DNA of 17,014 bases from an uncultured Eubacteriales bacterium (GCA_900544295.1 UQUO01000039.1:1-17014), one strand, 5' to 3'. Positions 7,950 through 15,836 are shown, counted from the first letter of the stretch. Program-made: numbers and translations. The notes: generated by a model from the sequence alone, not told the origin.

Positions 7950-8787
7950 GTTCAGGCTCCGCCCGTTTCATTTCTATATAGTGGTTTATAAAGCCCCCGA
8001 GCAGGAGGAAGTAGAAGCAGTAGAAGATCCATATCATCGCGACCATGATGGTGCCTATGTAGCCGTAGGCGCCGAAGCGGTCCGAGAGCGAGACGTAGAA
8101 GGAGAAGATGAAGGAGAAGGCCGCCCAGGCCACGGAGCTGAACACCGCCCCGGGCAGCTGCCGCCGGAACTTCAGCCGCCGCGCCGGCATCCACTTGTAC
8201 AGCAGGCAGAACACCAGGGCCAGCAGCGCCAGGATGATGACGAAGCGCAGGTATTTGGCCAGCGTGAAGAGGAAGTCCAGCGAGTGGTTCACGGGCATGC
8301 TCTGCTCGATGTAGTCCAGGATCTTGCCGCCGTAGACCATGACGAAGAAGCTCAGCATCAGGATGAAGACGAAAATTATCATGTAGAAGCAGGCCCGCAG
8401 GCTGAAACGGATGTAGTCCTCCTTCCGCTCGGCGTCGTAGACCGAGTCCATGCCCCGCAGCAGGGCCTTCATGCAGGCCGAGGCCGACCAGATGGTCAGG
8501 AGGATGGAGACGGTCAGCGCCACGCGGCCGCCGTTATATATGCTCGTGACGATGAAGTAGACGATCTCATACAGCGAGTCCGGCACGTAGTCCGCAACGG
8601 CCTCAAGCACGACGTCCCTGGTGAGGGGGGTGTATTGCAGCACGGAGACGAGCAGCATTATGACCGGCACGAGCGACATGAAGAGGTAATAGGCGCAGGA
8701 GGACGAATAGGTCGTGAGCCTGCGGCTGCCCATGCCGCTGAAGAACTCGTCTACAGCGTCGTATATGTCCCGGAGCGTATCCTTCAC
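7927..8787 (-). CDS. YihY/virulence factor BrkB family membrane protein
   Basis: Predicted 286-residue inner-membrane protein with about six hydrophobic helices (for example YYLFMSLVPVIMLLVSVLQ, the FYMIIFVFILMLSFFVMVYGG segment, LPGAVFSSVAWAAFSFIFSFY and the final IMVAMIWIFYCFYFLLLGG). The spacing and the LPGAV..S..WA and IWIFYCFY..LLGG motifs match the YihY/BrkB family, formerly and wrongly called RNase BN; its function is unknown. The GTG at 8787 is chosen because AAAGGAGGGG (8795-8804) lies just upstream. A TTG at 8808 is in frame, but using it would put that ribosome site inside the coding region. It is the first gene of the six-gene minus-strand operon, and its 3' end overlaps the ABC-F gene by 23 nt. 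Confidence 0.9.
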   Translation of the reverse strand: MKDTLRDIYDAVDEFFSGMGSRRLTTYSSSCAYYLFMSLVPVIMLLVSVLQYTPLTRDVVLEAVADYVPDSLYEIVYFIVTSIYNGGRVALTVSILLTIWSASACMKALLRGMDSVYDAERKEDYIRFSLRACFYMIIFVFILMLSFFVMVYGGKILDYIEQSMPVNHSLDFLFTLAKYLRFVIILALLALVFCLLYKWMPARRLKFRRQLPGAVFSSVAWAAFSFIFSFYVSLSDRFGAYGYIGTIMVAMIWIFYCFYFLLLGGFINHYIEMKRAEPEHDRHKRA

Positions 8788-8814
8788 GGAGCTTCCCCTC
8801 CTTTCCAACTCATC

Positions 8815-8843
8815 ATTCTCTCACATCGCGGAGGAAATATCAA
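8815..8843 (-). promoter_or_regulatory. Putative sigma-A promoter of the six-gene operon
   Basis: Read on the minus strand, TTGATA (8843-8838), a 17-bp spacer and GAGAAT (8820-8815) match the consensus at 5/6 and 4/6. The start would fall near 8808, about 20 nt before the GTG and just upstream of the AAAGGAGGGG ribosome site. No other promoter is evident before the overlapping downstream genes. Confidence 0.45.
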
Positions 8844-8846
8844 GCC

Positions 8847-8866
8847 AAAGCCCTCGACAGGGCTTT
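8847..8866. promoter_or_regulatory. Inverted repeat between divergent promoters
   Basis: AAAGCCCT (8847-8854) pairs with AGGGCTTT (8859-8866) over a CGAC loop, with a further T after it. It lies just upstream of the minus-strand -35 and between two divergent genes, so an operator is conceivable. It also looks like a small terminator that could insulate the two transcription units. Confidence 0.4.
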
Positions 8867-8882
8867 TCGCCGCGTTTTGCTG

Positions 8883-8911
8883 TTGCCAAAGCCGGCAAAC
8901 TGCGCTATCCT
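8883..8911 (+). promoter_or_regulatory. Putative promoter of the glyoxalase gene
   Basis: TTGCCA (8883-8888), a 17-bp spacer and TATCCT (8906-8911) match the consensus at 5/6 and 4/6. The expected start near 8918 falls at the AGGAGG ribosome site (8918-8923), leaving an unusually short leader, which lowers confidence. Confidence 0.35.
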
Positions 8912-8932
8912 GTGGGCAGGAGGCGACGGAAC

Positions 8933-9304
8933 ATGAAATTTACCTTCTACCACTTCAACTTCAATGTCCTCGATTTGGAAAGGAGCCTCAAGTTCTACGA
9001 CGAGGCCCTGGGCCTCAGACCCGTGCGCGAAAAGACGGCGGCGGACGGCTCCTACAAGCTGGTCTTCCTCGGCGACGGGGAAACGGGCTTCCAGCTCGAA
9101 CTCACCTGGCTGCGCGACCATAAGGAGCCCTACGACCTCGGCGAGGGCGAGATCCACCTCGCCCTGCGTGTGGACGACTACGAGGCCGCGCGCAAAAAGC
9201 ACGAGGAGCTGGGCGTCGTCTGCTTCGTCAACGAGAAGATGGGCGTCTACTTCATCGAGGACCCGGACGGCTACTGGATAGAGATCCTGCCCGAGAAGCG
9301 CTGA
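8933..9304 (+). CDS. gloA: Glyoxalase I-like VOC family metalloenzyme
   Basis: A 123-residue vicinal-oxygen-chelate protein with two beta-alpha-beta-beta-beta halves. Compared from memory with E. coli GloA (ligands H5, E56, H74, E122), equivalent metal ligands appear intact: H7 in YHFNFNVLDLERS, E56 in FQLELTW, H75 in IHLALRVDD and E117 in EDPDGYWIEILPE. The EDPDGYWIE box is typical of glyoxalase I, which converts the hemithioacetal of methylglyoxal and a thiol to an S-lactoyl thioester in the cytoplasm. The short form without extra loops resembles the Ni2+/Co2+-type bacterial enzymes. Clostridia often lack glutathione, so the thiol cofactor may differ. AGGAGG lies 9 nt before the ATG. It is a single gene, divergent from the YihY operon, with its own terminator. 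The gene symbol is by family resemblance only. Confidence 0.85.
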   Translation: MKFTFYHFNFNVLDLERSLKFYDEALGLRPVREKTAADGSYKLVFLGDGETGFQLELTWLRDHKEPYDLGEGEIHLALRVDDYEAARKKHEELGVVCFVNEKMGVYFIEDPDGYWIEILPEKR

Positions 9305-9306
9305 GA

Positions 9307-9330
9307 AAAGCCCCGGTTTTCCGGGGCTTT
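9307..9330 (+). terminator. Rho-independent terminator after the glyoxalase gene
   Basis: A 10-bp stem AAAGCCCCGG (9307-9316) / CCGGGGCTTT (9321-9330) with a TTTT loop begins 3 nt after the stop codon. A pyrimidine tract CTCTT follows; the T-run is short because it is partly inside the stem. Confidence 0.8.
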
Positions 9331-9333
9331 CTC

Positions 9334-9362
9334 TTGCATATGGCGCGCGGGGCTGCTATAAT
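9334..9362 (+). promoter_or_regulatory. Promoter of the K+ uptake genes
   Basis: A perfect TATAAT (9357-9362) is preceded, after a 17-bp spacer, by a weak TTGCAT (9334-9339). Transcription should start near 9369, only about 3 nt before the ATG at 9372, so the message is predicted to be leaderless or nearly so. Confidence 0.6.
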
Positions 9363-9371
9363 AACGATATT

Positions 9372-10706
9372 ATGAAGATGAGACGGCTCACATACGTCCA
9401 GACCATAGCTCTGGGCTTTTTCACCGTCATCGCGGCGGGTACTATACTGCTCATGCTGCCTGCGGCCTCTCAGAGCGGGAAGGCCACGGGTTTTGTAACT
9501 GCGCTCTTTACCGCGGTCAGCGCCTCCTGCGTCACGGGCCTCGTCCTCGTGGATACGGCGACGTATTGGACGGGCTTCGGCCAGGCGGTGATCCTCCTGC
9601 TCATCCAGCTCGGCGGCCTCGGCTTCATGACCATCGCCACGCTCTTCTCCCGCCTCGTGCGCCGGCGCATGAGCATGCGCGAGCGCGGCGTCATGGCCGA
9701 GAGCATCAACACCGTCCGCGTGGGCCGCATCATGGAGATAACCTCCACCATCGGCCTCGGGACGCTCATCTTCGAGCTGGCGGGCGCGGTGCTCCTGGCT
9801 ATCCGCTTCATCCCCGAGTTCGGCCTGGGGCAGGGGCTCTGGTACTCGGTCTTCCACTCCGTCTCAGCATTCTGCAACGCGGGCTTCGACCTCATGGGCG
9901 TCAAGGCGCCCTTCTCCTCCCTGGTGTCCTATTCTGACGACGCGCTGGTGAGCATCACCATAATGCTGCTCATCATCCTCGGCGGCATAGGCTTCCTCGT
10001 CTGGTATGACGTGAGGCAGAAGGGCCTGCGCTGGAAACGCTACGATCTGCAGACGAAGCTCGTCATCCTGACGACGCTCATACTCATCTTCGGCGGCGCG
10101 CTGCTCTTCTTCTTCCTGGAGCGGGGCCGCATGAACGCGGACATGCCGCTCGGCGAGCAGATACTCGTGAGCTTCTTCTCGGCCGTGACGCCGAGGACCG
10201 CAGGCTTCAACAGCGTGGACACCGCCGCGCTCTCGGACGCCTCGAAGCTCCTGACCGTCATACTCATGTTCATAGGCGGCAGCCCCGGCTCCACCGCGGG
10301 CGGCATCAAGACCACCTCGGCCGCCGTCGTGTTCATCTTCCTCTTTTCGGGCATACGCGGCAGGCGCGGGGCCTACGTCTTCGGCCGCCGCATCCCGGAC
10401 GACGCGATGAAGCGCTCGGGCATGATAGCCAGCACGAACCTCATGCTGGCCCTCTTCGGCGCGCTGGTCCTGTGCGGGACGCAGTCCCTGCCCCTGGGCG
10501 ACGTGCTCATCGAGGTCTTTTCCGCCATAGGCACGGTGGGCATGTCCACCGGCATCACGCGCGAGCTCACCACGCTCTCGGCCCTCGTCGTGGCCCTGCT
10601 CATGTACTGCGGCAGGGTGGGGAGCGTATCCTTCGCCATGGCGCTGCTGGAGCGGCGCACAGACCCGCCCGTGACCTACCCCGAGGAACAGGTCACAGTA
10701 GGCTGA
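9372..10706 (+). CDS. ktrB: K+ uptake channel subunit, TrkH/KtrB family
   Basis: A 444-residue membrane protein of the Trk/Ktr/HKT superfamily, the K+-translocating subunit that works with an RCK-domain regulator. Four M1-P-M2 repeats are visible with their selectivity-filter loops: SASCVTGL (50-57), HSVSAFCNAGFD (162-173), TPRTAGFNS (273-281) and IGTVGMSTG (386-394). The conserved filter glycines are present, and the gating-loop segment GGSPGSTAGGIK (302-313) is intact. Length and the short N-terminus fit KtrB better than proteobacterial TrkH (~480 residues). No Shine-Dalgarno sequence precedes the ATG at 9372 or a second ATG at 9378; with TATAAT at 9357 this suggests leaderless translation. 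The partner regulatory subunit starts 17 nt after the stop codon, so the two form an operon. Confidence 0.95.
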   Translation: MKMRRLTYVQTIALGFFTVIAAGTILLMLPAASQSGKATGFVTALFTAVSASCVTGLVLVDTATYWTGFGQAVILLLIQLGGLGFMTIATLFSRLVRRRMSMRERGVMAESINTVRVGRIMEITSTIGLGTLIFELAGAVLLAIRFIPEFGLGQGLWYSVFHSVSAFCNAGFDLMGVKAPFSSLVSYSDDALVSITIMLLIILGGIGFLVWYDVRQKGLRWKRYDLQTKLVILTTLILIFGGALLFFFLERGRMNADMPLGEQILVSFFSAVTPRTAGFNSVDTAALSDASKLLTVILMFIGGSPGSTAGGIKTTSAAVVFIFLFSGIRGRRGAYVFGRRIPDDAMKRSGMIASTNLMLALFGALVLCGTQSLPLGDVLIEVFSAIGTVGMSTGITRELTTLSALVVALLMYCGRVGSVSFAMALLERRTDPPVTYPEEQVTVG

Positions 10707-10723
10707 CAGGAGGTCACAAAACC

Positions 10724-11371
10724 ATGAAATCCTTCCTCATCATCGGCATGGGCACCTTCGGCCACCACCTCTGCCGCGCGCTCTGCAAGCTGAAGTGCGA
10801 GGTCATGATAGCCGACCAGAACGGCGAGGCCCTGGAGGACATGCTCCCCTACGTCGCCTCCGCCAAGATCTGCGACTGCGCCAACATCGAGGTGCTGCGC
10901 TCCTTCGGCGTGCAGCAGTTCGACGCCTGCTTCGTCTGCGTGAACCAGAACTTCCAGGCCTGCCTGGAGATAACCGACCAGCTCAAGGAGCTGGGGGCGA
11001 AGCGCGTCTACAGCAAGGCCGACCGCGACCTGGAGGCCAAGTTCCTCCGCCGCTGCGGCGCCGACTTCATCATCTACCCCGAGCGCGACGCCGCCGAGCG
11101 CATCGCCGTGCGCGAGTCTTCGGAGCGCATCTTCGACTTCATCGGCCTCTCGGAGGGCTGCGCCATCTGCGAGATCGAGGTCCCCGGGGACTGGCTGGGC
11201 CGCTCCGTGGCCGAGGTCGGCCTGCGCAGCCGCCACGGCCTCAACCTCATCGCCGCCAAGCGCGGCGAGCGGCTCCACCCCGTCCTCGACCCCGCCTACG
11301 TATTCGCAAAGGACGAACACGTGCTCGTGCTCGGCAGCCTCGACGATATACGCAAAGCCACCAGGGACTGA
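10724..11371 (+). CDS. ktrA: K+ uptake regulatory subunit, TrkA/KtrA family
   Basis: A 215-residue cytoplasmic RCK protein that forms a ring on the KtrB channel and gates it in response to bound nucleotide (ATP/ADP or NAD(H)). The RCK-N Rossmann domain covers about 1-130, with IIGMGTFG containing the GxGxxG loop (8-13) and acidic D31 at the end of the second strand. The RCK-C domain covers about 135-215. The size is typical of single-repeat KtrA rather than the duplicated ~460-residue TrkA. AGGAGG (10708-10713) lies 10 nt before the ATG, overlapping the short gap after the KtrB stop; an open frame extends upstream inside ktrB but lacks a better start. The co-directional ABC exporter gene follows after 39 nt with no terminator between. 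Confidence 0.94.
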   Translation: MKSFLIIGMGTFGHHLCRALCKLKCEVMIADQNGEALEDMLPYVASAKICDCANIEVLRSFGVQQFDACFVCVNQNFQACLEITDQLKELGAKRVYSKADRDLEAKFLRRCGADFIIYPERDAAERIAVRESSERIFDFIGLSEGCAICEIEVPGDWLGRSVAEVGLRSRHGLNLIAAKRGERLHPVLDPAYVFAKDEHVLVLGSLDDIRKATRD

Positions 11372-11410
11372 CAGGCCCCTGCGCGCACACTGAAAGGATC
11401 TGTTGCAAAC

Positions 11411-14371
11411 TTGCTCACACTCAAGAGCATCACCAAGGACTACCTCGCCGGGGATATGAGCGTCCACGCGCTCCGCGGCGTCAGCATCAGCTTCAGGGAA
11501 AGCGAATTCGTCTCCGTCCTCGGCCCCTCGGGCTGCGGCAAGACGACGCTGCTCAACATCATCGGCGGCCTCGACAAGTACACGGAGGGCGACCTCATAA
11601 TAAACGGCCGCTCCACCAAGGAGTACGGCGACAAGGACTGGGACACCTACCGCAACCACTCCATCGGCTTCGTCTTCCAGACCTACAACCTCATCCCGCA
11701 CCAGAGCGTGCTCGCCAACGTCGAGCTCGCCCTCACCATCTCCGGCGTCTCCCGCGCGGAGCGCAGGGAGCGGGCGGTCCGGGTGCTCGAAAAGGTCGGC
11801 CTGGGCGACCAGCTCTACAAAAAGCCCAACCAGATGTCCGGCGGCCAGATGCAGCGCGTCGCCATAGCCCGCGCGCTCATAAACGACCCCGACATCCTCC
11901 TCGCGGACGAGCCCACCGGCGCCCTCGACTCCGAGACCAGCGTGCAGATAATGGAGCTGCTCAAGGAGATAGCCCAGGACAAGCTCGTCGTCATGGTCAC
12001 GCACAACCCCGACCTGGCCGAGCGCTACTCCACCCGCATCGTCCGCCTGCTCGACGGCGAAGTCAAGGGCGACACCGACCCCTTCGACCCCGAGACCGTC
12101 CCCGTAAAGGCGGAGGAAACGGGCAAAAAGCGCCCCTCCATGAGCTTTTTCACCGCGCTTTCCCTCTCACTCAACAACCTCATGACCAAGAAGGCCCGCA
12201 CCATCCTCACGGCCTTCGCCGGCAGCATAGGCATCATAGGCATAGCCCTTATCCTCTCGCTCTCGAACGGCATCCAGACCTATATCGACCGGGTGCAGGA
12301 GGACACGCTCTCCTCCTACCCGCTAACCATCGAGGCCGAGGCCGCGGACCTCGGCTCCATGGTCGAGGCACTCAGCGGCGCTCACGGCGAGGCCGCCGGC
12401 GGCGCTCAGCACGAGCTTGACGCCGTCTACTCCAACGTCGTCATGTACGACCTCATGGACAGCCTCAACACCATGGATGTGAACACGAACAACCTCAAGG
12501 CTTTCAAGGAGTTCATAGAGTCCGGAGACAGCGGCCTTGAGGACTACGTCAGCGCCGTACAGTACGGCTACGACCTCGGCTTCGACGTTTACACCCGGGA
12601 CGCGGACGGCAAGGTCGTGAAGTCCGACGTCATCTCCCTGCTCAACGACATGATGGGCAGCGTCTACGGCGGCGATTTCTCCAGCTACTTCGACACGATG
12701 GGCGATTTCTACTCCAGCTTCGAGGTCTGGCAGGAGATGCTCCCCGGCGAGGGCGGCAGCCTCATCGACGACACCGTCCTCGGCCAGTACGACGTCATCT
12801 ACGGCTCCTGGCCCCAGAGCTACGACGAGGTCGTGCTCATCGTGGACAAGAACAACGAGGTGAGCGACCTCGTGCTCTACTCCCTCGGCCTGCGCACCGA
12901 GGAGCAGATGGCCGACGGATTCGAGGCCTCCATGTCCGGCGAGACGCTCGACGCCGAGGTCGAGAGCTGGAGCTATGAGGAGCTGTGCGGCCTCAGCTTC
13001 AAGCTCATCGCCCGGCCCGAGTACTACGTCTGCGACGAGGAGACCGGCGGCTACACGGACCTCACCGCCACGAGCGCCGGCATGGACTACCTCTACGACT
13101 CCAAGGACCGCGGCATCAGCCTCAAGATAAGCGGCATCGTCCGCCAGAACGAGGACGCCGTCGCCGGCATGATGACCGGCGCCATAGGCTACACCTCCGC
13201 CCTCACCGACAAGGTCATCGAGCTCTCGAACGAGGCCGACATAGTCAAGGCCCAGCTTGCAGACCCCGGCACCGACGCCATCCTCGGCCTGCCCTTCGCC
13301 ACCGGCGAGGAGCCGGAGCCGACCCTGGACGAAATCAAGGCAGACGTGGACGAGTACATCGAGGGCCTCGACGTCTCCGGCCGCGCCGCGCTCTACACCG
13401 ACCTCACCGAGCGCGCGCCCGAGGACTACGTGGAGCTCACCGTCGAGCAGGCCATGCAGGGCATGACCCGCGAGTATATCGAGGAGATGATGCTTGAGGG
13501 CTACGCCGTCGAGATGGGCGTGGACCCCGAGACCATCCGCGACTACATCGCGGACATGGACGACGAGACGCTCATGGACTACGTCCGTGAGATGACCGCC
13601 GAGGCTGTCCGCGAGCAGTACGCCGACGCCGCGCGCGCCCAGCTGGCCGCCATGAGCGCCGAGCAGCTGGCCATGGCCCTCTCCATGAGCCCGCTCACCG
13701 ACGAGCAGTACGAGTACGTCTACGCCGAAAAGCTGCCGCCGAAGTACTCCGAGAGCACGTATGAGGAGAACCTTGAGCTCCTGGGCTACGTGGATAAGGA
13801 CAGCCCGAGCTCCATAAGCCTCTACGCCGCCAGCTTCGCGGACAAGGACGAGATAGCCCGCATCATCTCCGAGTACAACGCCGCCGCCGAGGATGAGGAG
13901 GACGAGATAAGCTACACCGACTACGTCGCCATCCTCATGAGCTCGGTCTCCACCATTATCAACGCCATAAGCTATGTGCTCATAGCCTTCGTGGCCATCT
14001 CGCTCGTCGTCTCCAGCATAATGATAGGCATCATCACCTACATCTCCGTGCTTGAGCGCACGAAGGAGATAGGCATCCTCCGCTCCATAGGCGCGTCGAA
14101 GCGGGACGTCTCCAACGTCTTCAACGCCGAGACGCTCATCGAGGGCTTTGCCGCCGGCGTCATCGGCATAGGCATCACCCTGCTGCTCATCATCCCCATA
14201 AACGCCATCGTACAGAACCTGACGGGCATAGAGAGCCTGCGGGCCATCCTGCCGGCCTCCGGAGGCGTCGCGCTCGTCGTCATCTCCATGATTCTGACCT
14301 TCATAGCGGGGCTCATCCCCTCCGGCTTCGCCGCGAGGCGCGACCCCGTGGAGGCATTGAGGACTGAATAA
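11411..14371 (+). CDS. Fused ABC exporter, ATPase plus FtsX/MacB-type permease with large extracytoplasmic domain
   Basis: A 986-residue protein. The N-terminal ABC ATPase has Walker [10 protein letters not shown] (38-46), Q-loop FQTYNLIP with Q90, SGGQMQR (143-149), Walker [14 protein letters not shown] and H198; the ADEPTGALD form is typical of MacB/LolD-type exporters. A linker leads to TM1 (about 266-288), a very large acidic extracytoplasmic domain (about 290-845), then three helices (about 851-877, 907-931, 951-972) with the FtsX signature [20 protein letters not shown] and a C-terminal [17 protein letters not shown]. Such mechanotransmission transporters act as homodimers, moving peptides or lipoproteins or signalling. 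The start is TTG at 11411, with AAAGGA about 12 nt upstream, and it gives the family's usual [11 protein letters not shown] opening. The long external domain and its many Asp/Glu are notable; the substrate is unknown. Confidence 0.9.
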   Translation: MLTLKSITKDYLAGDMSVHALRGVSISFRESEFVSVLGPSGCGKTTLLNIIGGLDKYTEGDLIINGRSTKEYGDKDWDTYRNHSIGFVFQTYNLIPHQSVLANVELALTISGVSRAERRERAVRVLEKVGLGDQLYKKPNQMSGGQMQRVAIARALINDPDILLADEPTGALDSETSVQIMELLKEIAQDKLVVMVTHNPDLAERYSTRIVRLLDGEVKGDTDPFDPETVPVKAEETGKKRPSMSFFTALSLSLNNLMTKKARTILTAFAGSIGIIGIALILSLSNGIQTYIDRVQEDTLSSYPLTIEAEAADLGSMVEALSGAHGEAAGGAQHELDAVYSNVVMYDLMDSLNTMDVNTNNLKAFKEFIESGDSGLEDYVSAVQYGYDLGFDVYTRDADGKVVKSDVISLLNDMMGSVYGGDFSSYFDTMGDFYSSFEVWQEMLPGEGGSLIDDTVLGQYDVIYGSWPQSYDEVVLIVDKNNEVSDLVLYSLGLRTEEQMADGFEASMSGETLDAEVESWSYEELCGLSFKLIARPEYYVCDEETGGYTDLTATSAGMDYLYDSKDRGISLKISGIVRQNEDAVAGMMTGAIGYTSALTDKVIELSNEADIVKAQLADPGTDAILGLPFATGEEPEPTLDEIKADVDEYIEGLDVSGRAALYTDLTERAPEDYVELTVEQAMQGMTREYIEEMMLEGYAVEMGVDPETIRDYIADMDDETLMDYVREMTAEAVREQYADAARAQLAAMSAEQLAMALSMSPLTDEQYEYVYAEKLPPKYSESTYEENLELLGYVDKDSPSSISLYAASFADKDEIARIISEYNAAAEDEEDEISYTDYVAILMSSVSTIINAISYVLIAFVAISLVVSSIMIGIITYISVLERTKEIGILRSIGASKRDVSNVFNAETLIEGFAAGVIGIGITLLLIIPINAIVQNLTGIESLRAILPASGGVALVVISMILTFIAGLIPSGFAARRDPVEALRTE

Positions 14372-14372
14372 A

Positions 14373-15752
14373 ATGCACTATCTGAGACAGGGCCGGGGCT
14401 TTTACCGCAGCGCTATAGCCCTGATGCTGCCCATGATCCTGCAAAACCTCGTCACGAACTGCATGGCCCTGGCCGACTCCTTCATGGTCGGGGCCCTGGG
14501 CGAGACGGAGCTGGCCGCCGTGACCATGGCCAACTCCGTTTTCTATGTCCTGTCGCTCATTATCTTCGGCATACAGAGCGGCACGGGAGTCCTTGTCGCA
14601 CAGTATTACGGCAAGGGCAGGCTGGATGCGATAAACCGCATCATGGGCATGGGCTACTATGTCTCCCTGGGCCTCACCGCGCTCATAGCCCTGCTGGCCT
14701 TTTTCTTCCCCATGCAGCTCATGCAGCTCGTCACGAACAACCCCGACCTCTGGGAGCCGGGCGCGGAGTACGCGCGCATCGTGGGCTTTTCCTACGTCTG
14801 CATGGCCTTCTCCGGCGTCTACATCGCCGTCCAGCGCAGCATGGAGAACCCTGGCCTCGGCGCCATACTCCTGACCGTCTCCGGAGCGCTGAACATCCTG
14901 CTCAACTATATGTTCATCTTCGGTAAATGGGGCGCGCCCGCCATGGGCTGCGCCGGAGCCGCCGTTGCCACGCTGCTCAGCCGCGTGTTCGAGGTCCTGG
15001 TCGTCACCGGCTGCTTCTTCCGGAGCAAGCGCCTGCCCGTGAAGCCGGGCCTCATGCTCAGGCCGGGCCGGATAATCGCCGGAGACTTCATCAAATACTC
15101 CCTGCCCGTCGTGCTCAACGAGGGTATGTGGAGCCTCGCAATGTCGCTCTTTTCCATCATCATGGGCCACATGCCGAACAGCACGCCCATCCTTGCCGCC
15201 TACACCATCGCCGGCAACATCGACCGCATGGCTGCCGTCGCCCTCTTCGCCGCCGGCAACGCCACCGCCGTGATCATAGGCCGGGACATAGGCTGCGGGG
15301 ATACGAAGGAGATCTACGGCAAGGGAGTGGCGCTCAACTTTGTCTGCTTCGTCACCGGCATCATAAGCATGGGCCTCCTGCTCACCATCCGCGCGACGCT
15401 GCTCGACGGCTTCATCTTCCCGCTCATGGACATCTCCGCCGAGGCTGGGGAGCTGGCCAAGATGATGCTGGCCTTCATCGCCGTCGTCATGCCCCTGCGC
15501 AGCCTCAACCTCTGCAACATCGTCGGCGTATTCCGCGGGGGCGGGGACGTGCGCTTCGGCCTGATTTGCGACATAGGCCCGCTCTACTGCGTCTGCCTGC
15601 CCGCCGCCGCCCTCTGCGGCCTTGTATTCGGCCTCGGCATCACCGCCGTCTACGTCTGCATCTGCCTGGACGACTTCTGCAAGGTCTTCCTCTGCCTGCC
15701 CAGGCTCCGCTCCGGCAAGTGGATAAACTCCGTCACGCGCGAGACGCTGTGA
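14373..15752 (+). CDS. MATE family efflux transporter
   Basis: A 459-residue integral membrane protein with about 12 hydrophobic helices in two pseudo-repeats, the MATE (NorM/DinF) layout. These proteins export cationic or drug-like compounds, or other metabolites, in exchange for Na+ or H+. Hallmarks are the N-terminal IALMLPMILQNLVTNCMALADSFMVG pattern (no more than its key features: paired prolines/methionines, N and D), GTGVLVAQYYGKG in the first half, and GNATAVIIGRDIGCGD as its counterpart in the second half. The ATG is 1 nt after the ABC exporter stop codon, with GAGG (14359-14362) inside that gene's end, so translation is probably coupled. A terminator follows directly. The substrate is unknown; linkage to the ABC exporter suggests a shared export or protection role, which is inference. 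Confidence 0.93.
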   Translation: MHYLRQGRGFYRSAIALMLPMILQNLVTNCMALADSFMVGALGETELAAVTMANSVFYVLSLIIFGIQSGTGVLVAQYYGKGRLDAINRIMGMGYYVSLGLTALIALLAFFFPMQLMQLVTNNPDLWEPGAEYARIVGFSYVCMAFSGVYIAVQRSMENPGLGAILLTVSGALNILLNYMFIFGKWGAPAMGCAGAAVATLLSRVFEVLVVTGCFFRSKRLPVKPGLMLRPGRIIAGDFIKYSLPVVLNEGMWSLAMSLFSIIMGHMPNSTPILAAYTIAGNIDRMAAVALFAAGNATAVIIGRDIGCGDTKEIYGKGVALNFVCFVTGIISMGLLLTIRATLLDGFIFPLMDISAEAGELAKMMLAFIAVVMPLRSLNLCNIVGVFRGGGDVRFGLICDIGPLYCVCLPAAALCGLVFGLGITAVYVCICLDDFCKVFLCLPRLRSGKWINSVTRETL

Positions 15753-15754
15753 AC

Positions 15755-15785
15755 AAACGCCCCGGTTGACGCCGGGGCGTTTTTG
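15755..15785 (+). terminator. Rho-independent terminator after the MATE gene
   Basis: AAACGCCCCGG (15755-15765) pairs with CCGGGGCGTTT (15772-15782) over a 6-nt loop, and the Ts continue to 15784. It begins 3 nt after the stop codon and separates this run from the next promoter. Confidence 0.9.
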
Positions 15786-15788
15786 TTG

Positions 15789-15820
15789 GACATAAAGTAA
15801 AATATACTTGACATTATGTC
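15789..15820 (+). promoter_or_regulatory. Candidate operator with GACAT half-sites
   Basis: GACATAA (15789-15795) and TTATGTC (15814-15820) form a perfect 7-bp inverted repeat around the promoter. GACAT occurs at 15789 and again at 15810, 21 bp apart (two helical turns), and the second copy belongs to the palindrome GACAT-T-ATGTC (15810-15820). AAGTA (15795-15799) / TACTT (15805-15809) is nested inside. The sites overlap the -35 box, fitting repression by the XRE protein encoded two genes downstream; that link is inference. Confidence 0.5.
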
Positions 15821-15836
15821 GCGTGGGTGTTATGAT
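15808..15836 (+). promoter_or_regulatory. Strong sigma-A promoter of the membrane protein/XRE pair
   Basis: TTGACA (15808-15813) is a perfect -35, the spacer is 17 bp, and TATGAT (15831-15836) matches the -10 at 5/6. The start is expected near 15843, about 20 nt before the ATG at 15864. It is the best promoter in the window. Confidence 0.85.

Noticed and set aside
10676..12004. 442-codon open frame on the minus strand opposite KtrA and the ABC domain
   Set aside because: It is antisense to unmistakable RCK and ABC motifs; its composition (Ala/Gly/Val/Glu/Leu) is that expected of the reverse strand of G/C-ending codons.
10795..12420. 541-codon open frame in another plus-strand frame of the KtrA/ABC genes
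   Set aside because: It is Arg/Pro/His-rich out-of-frame reading that runs across two real genes and their boundary.
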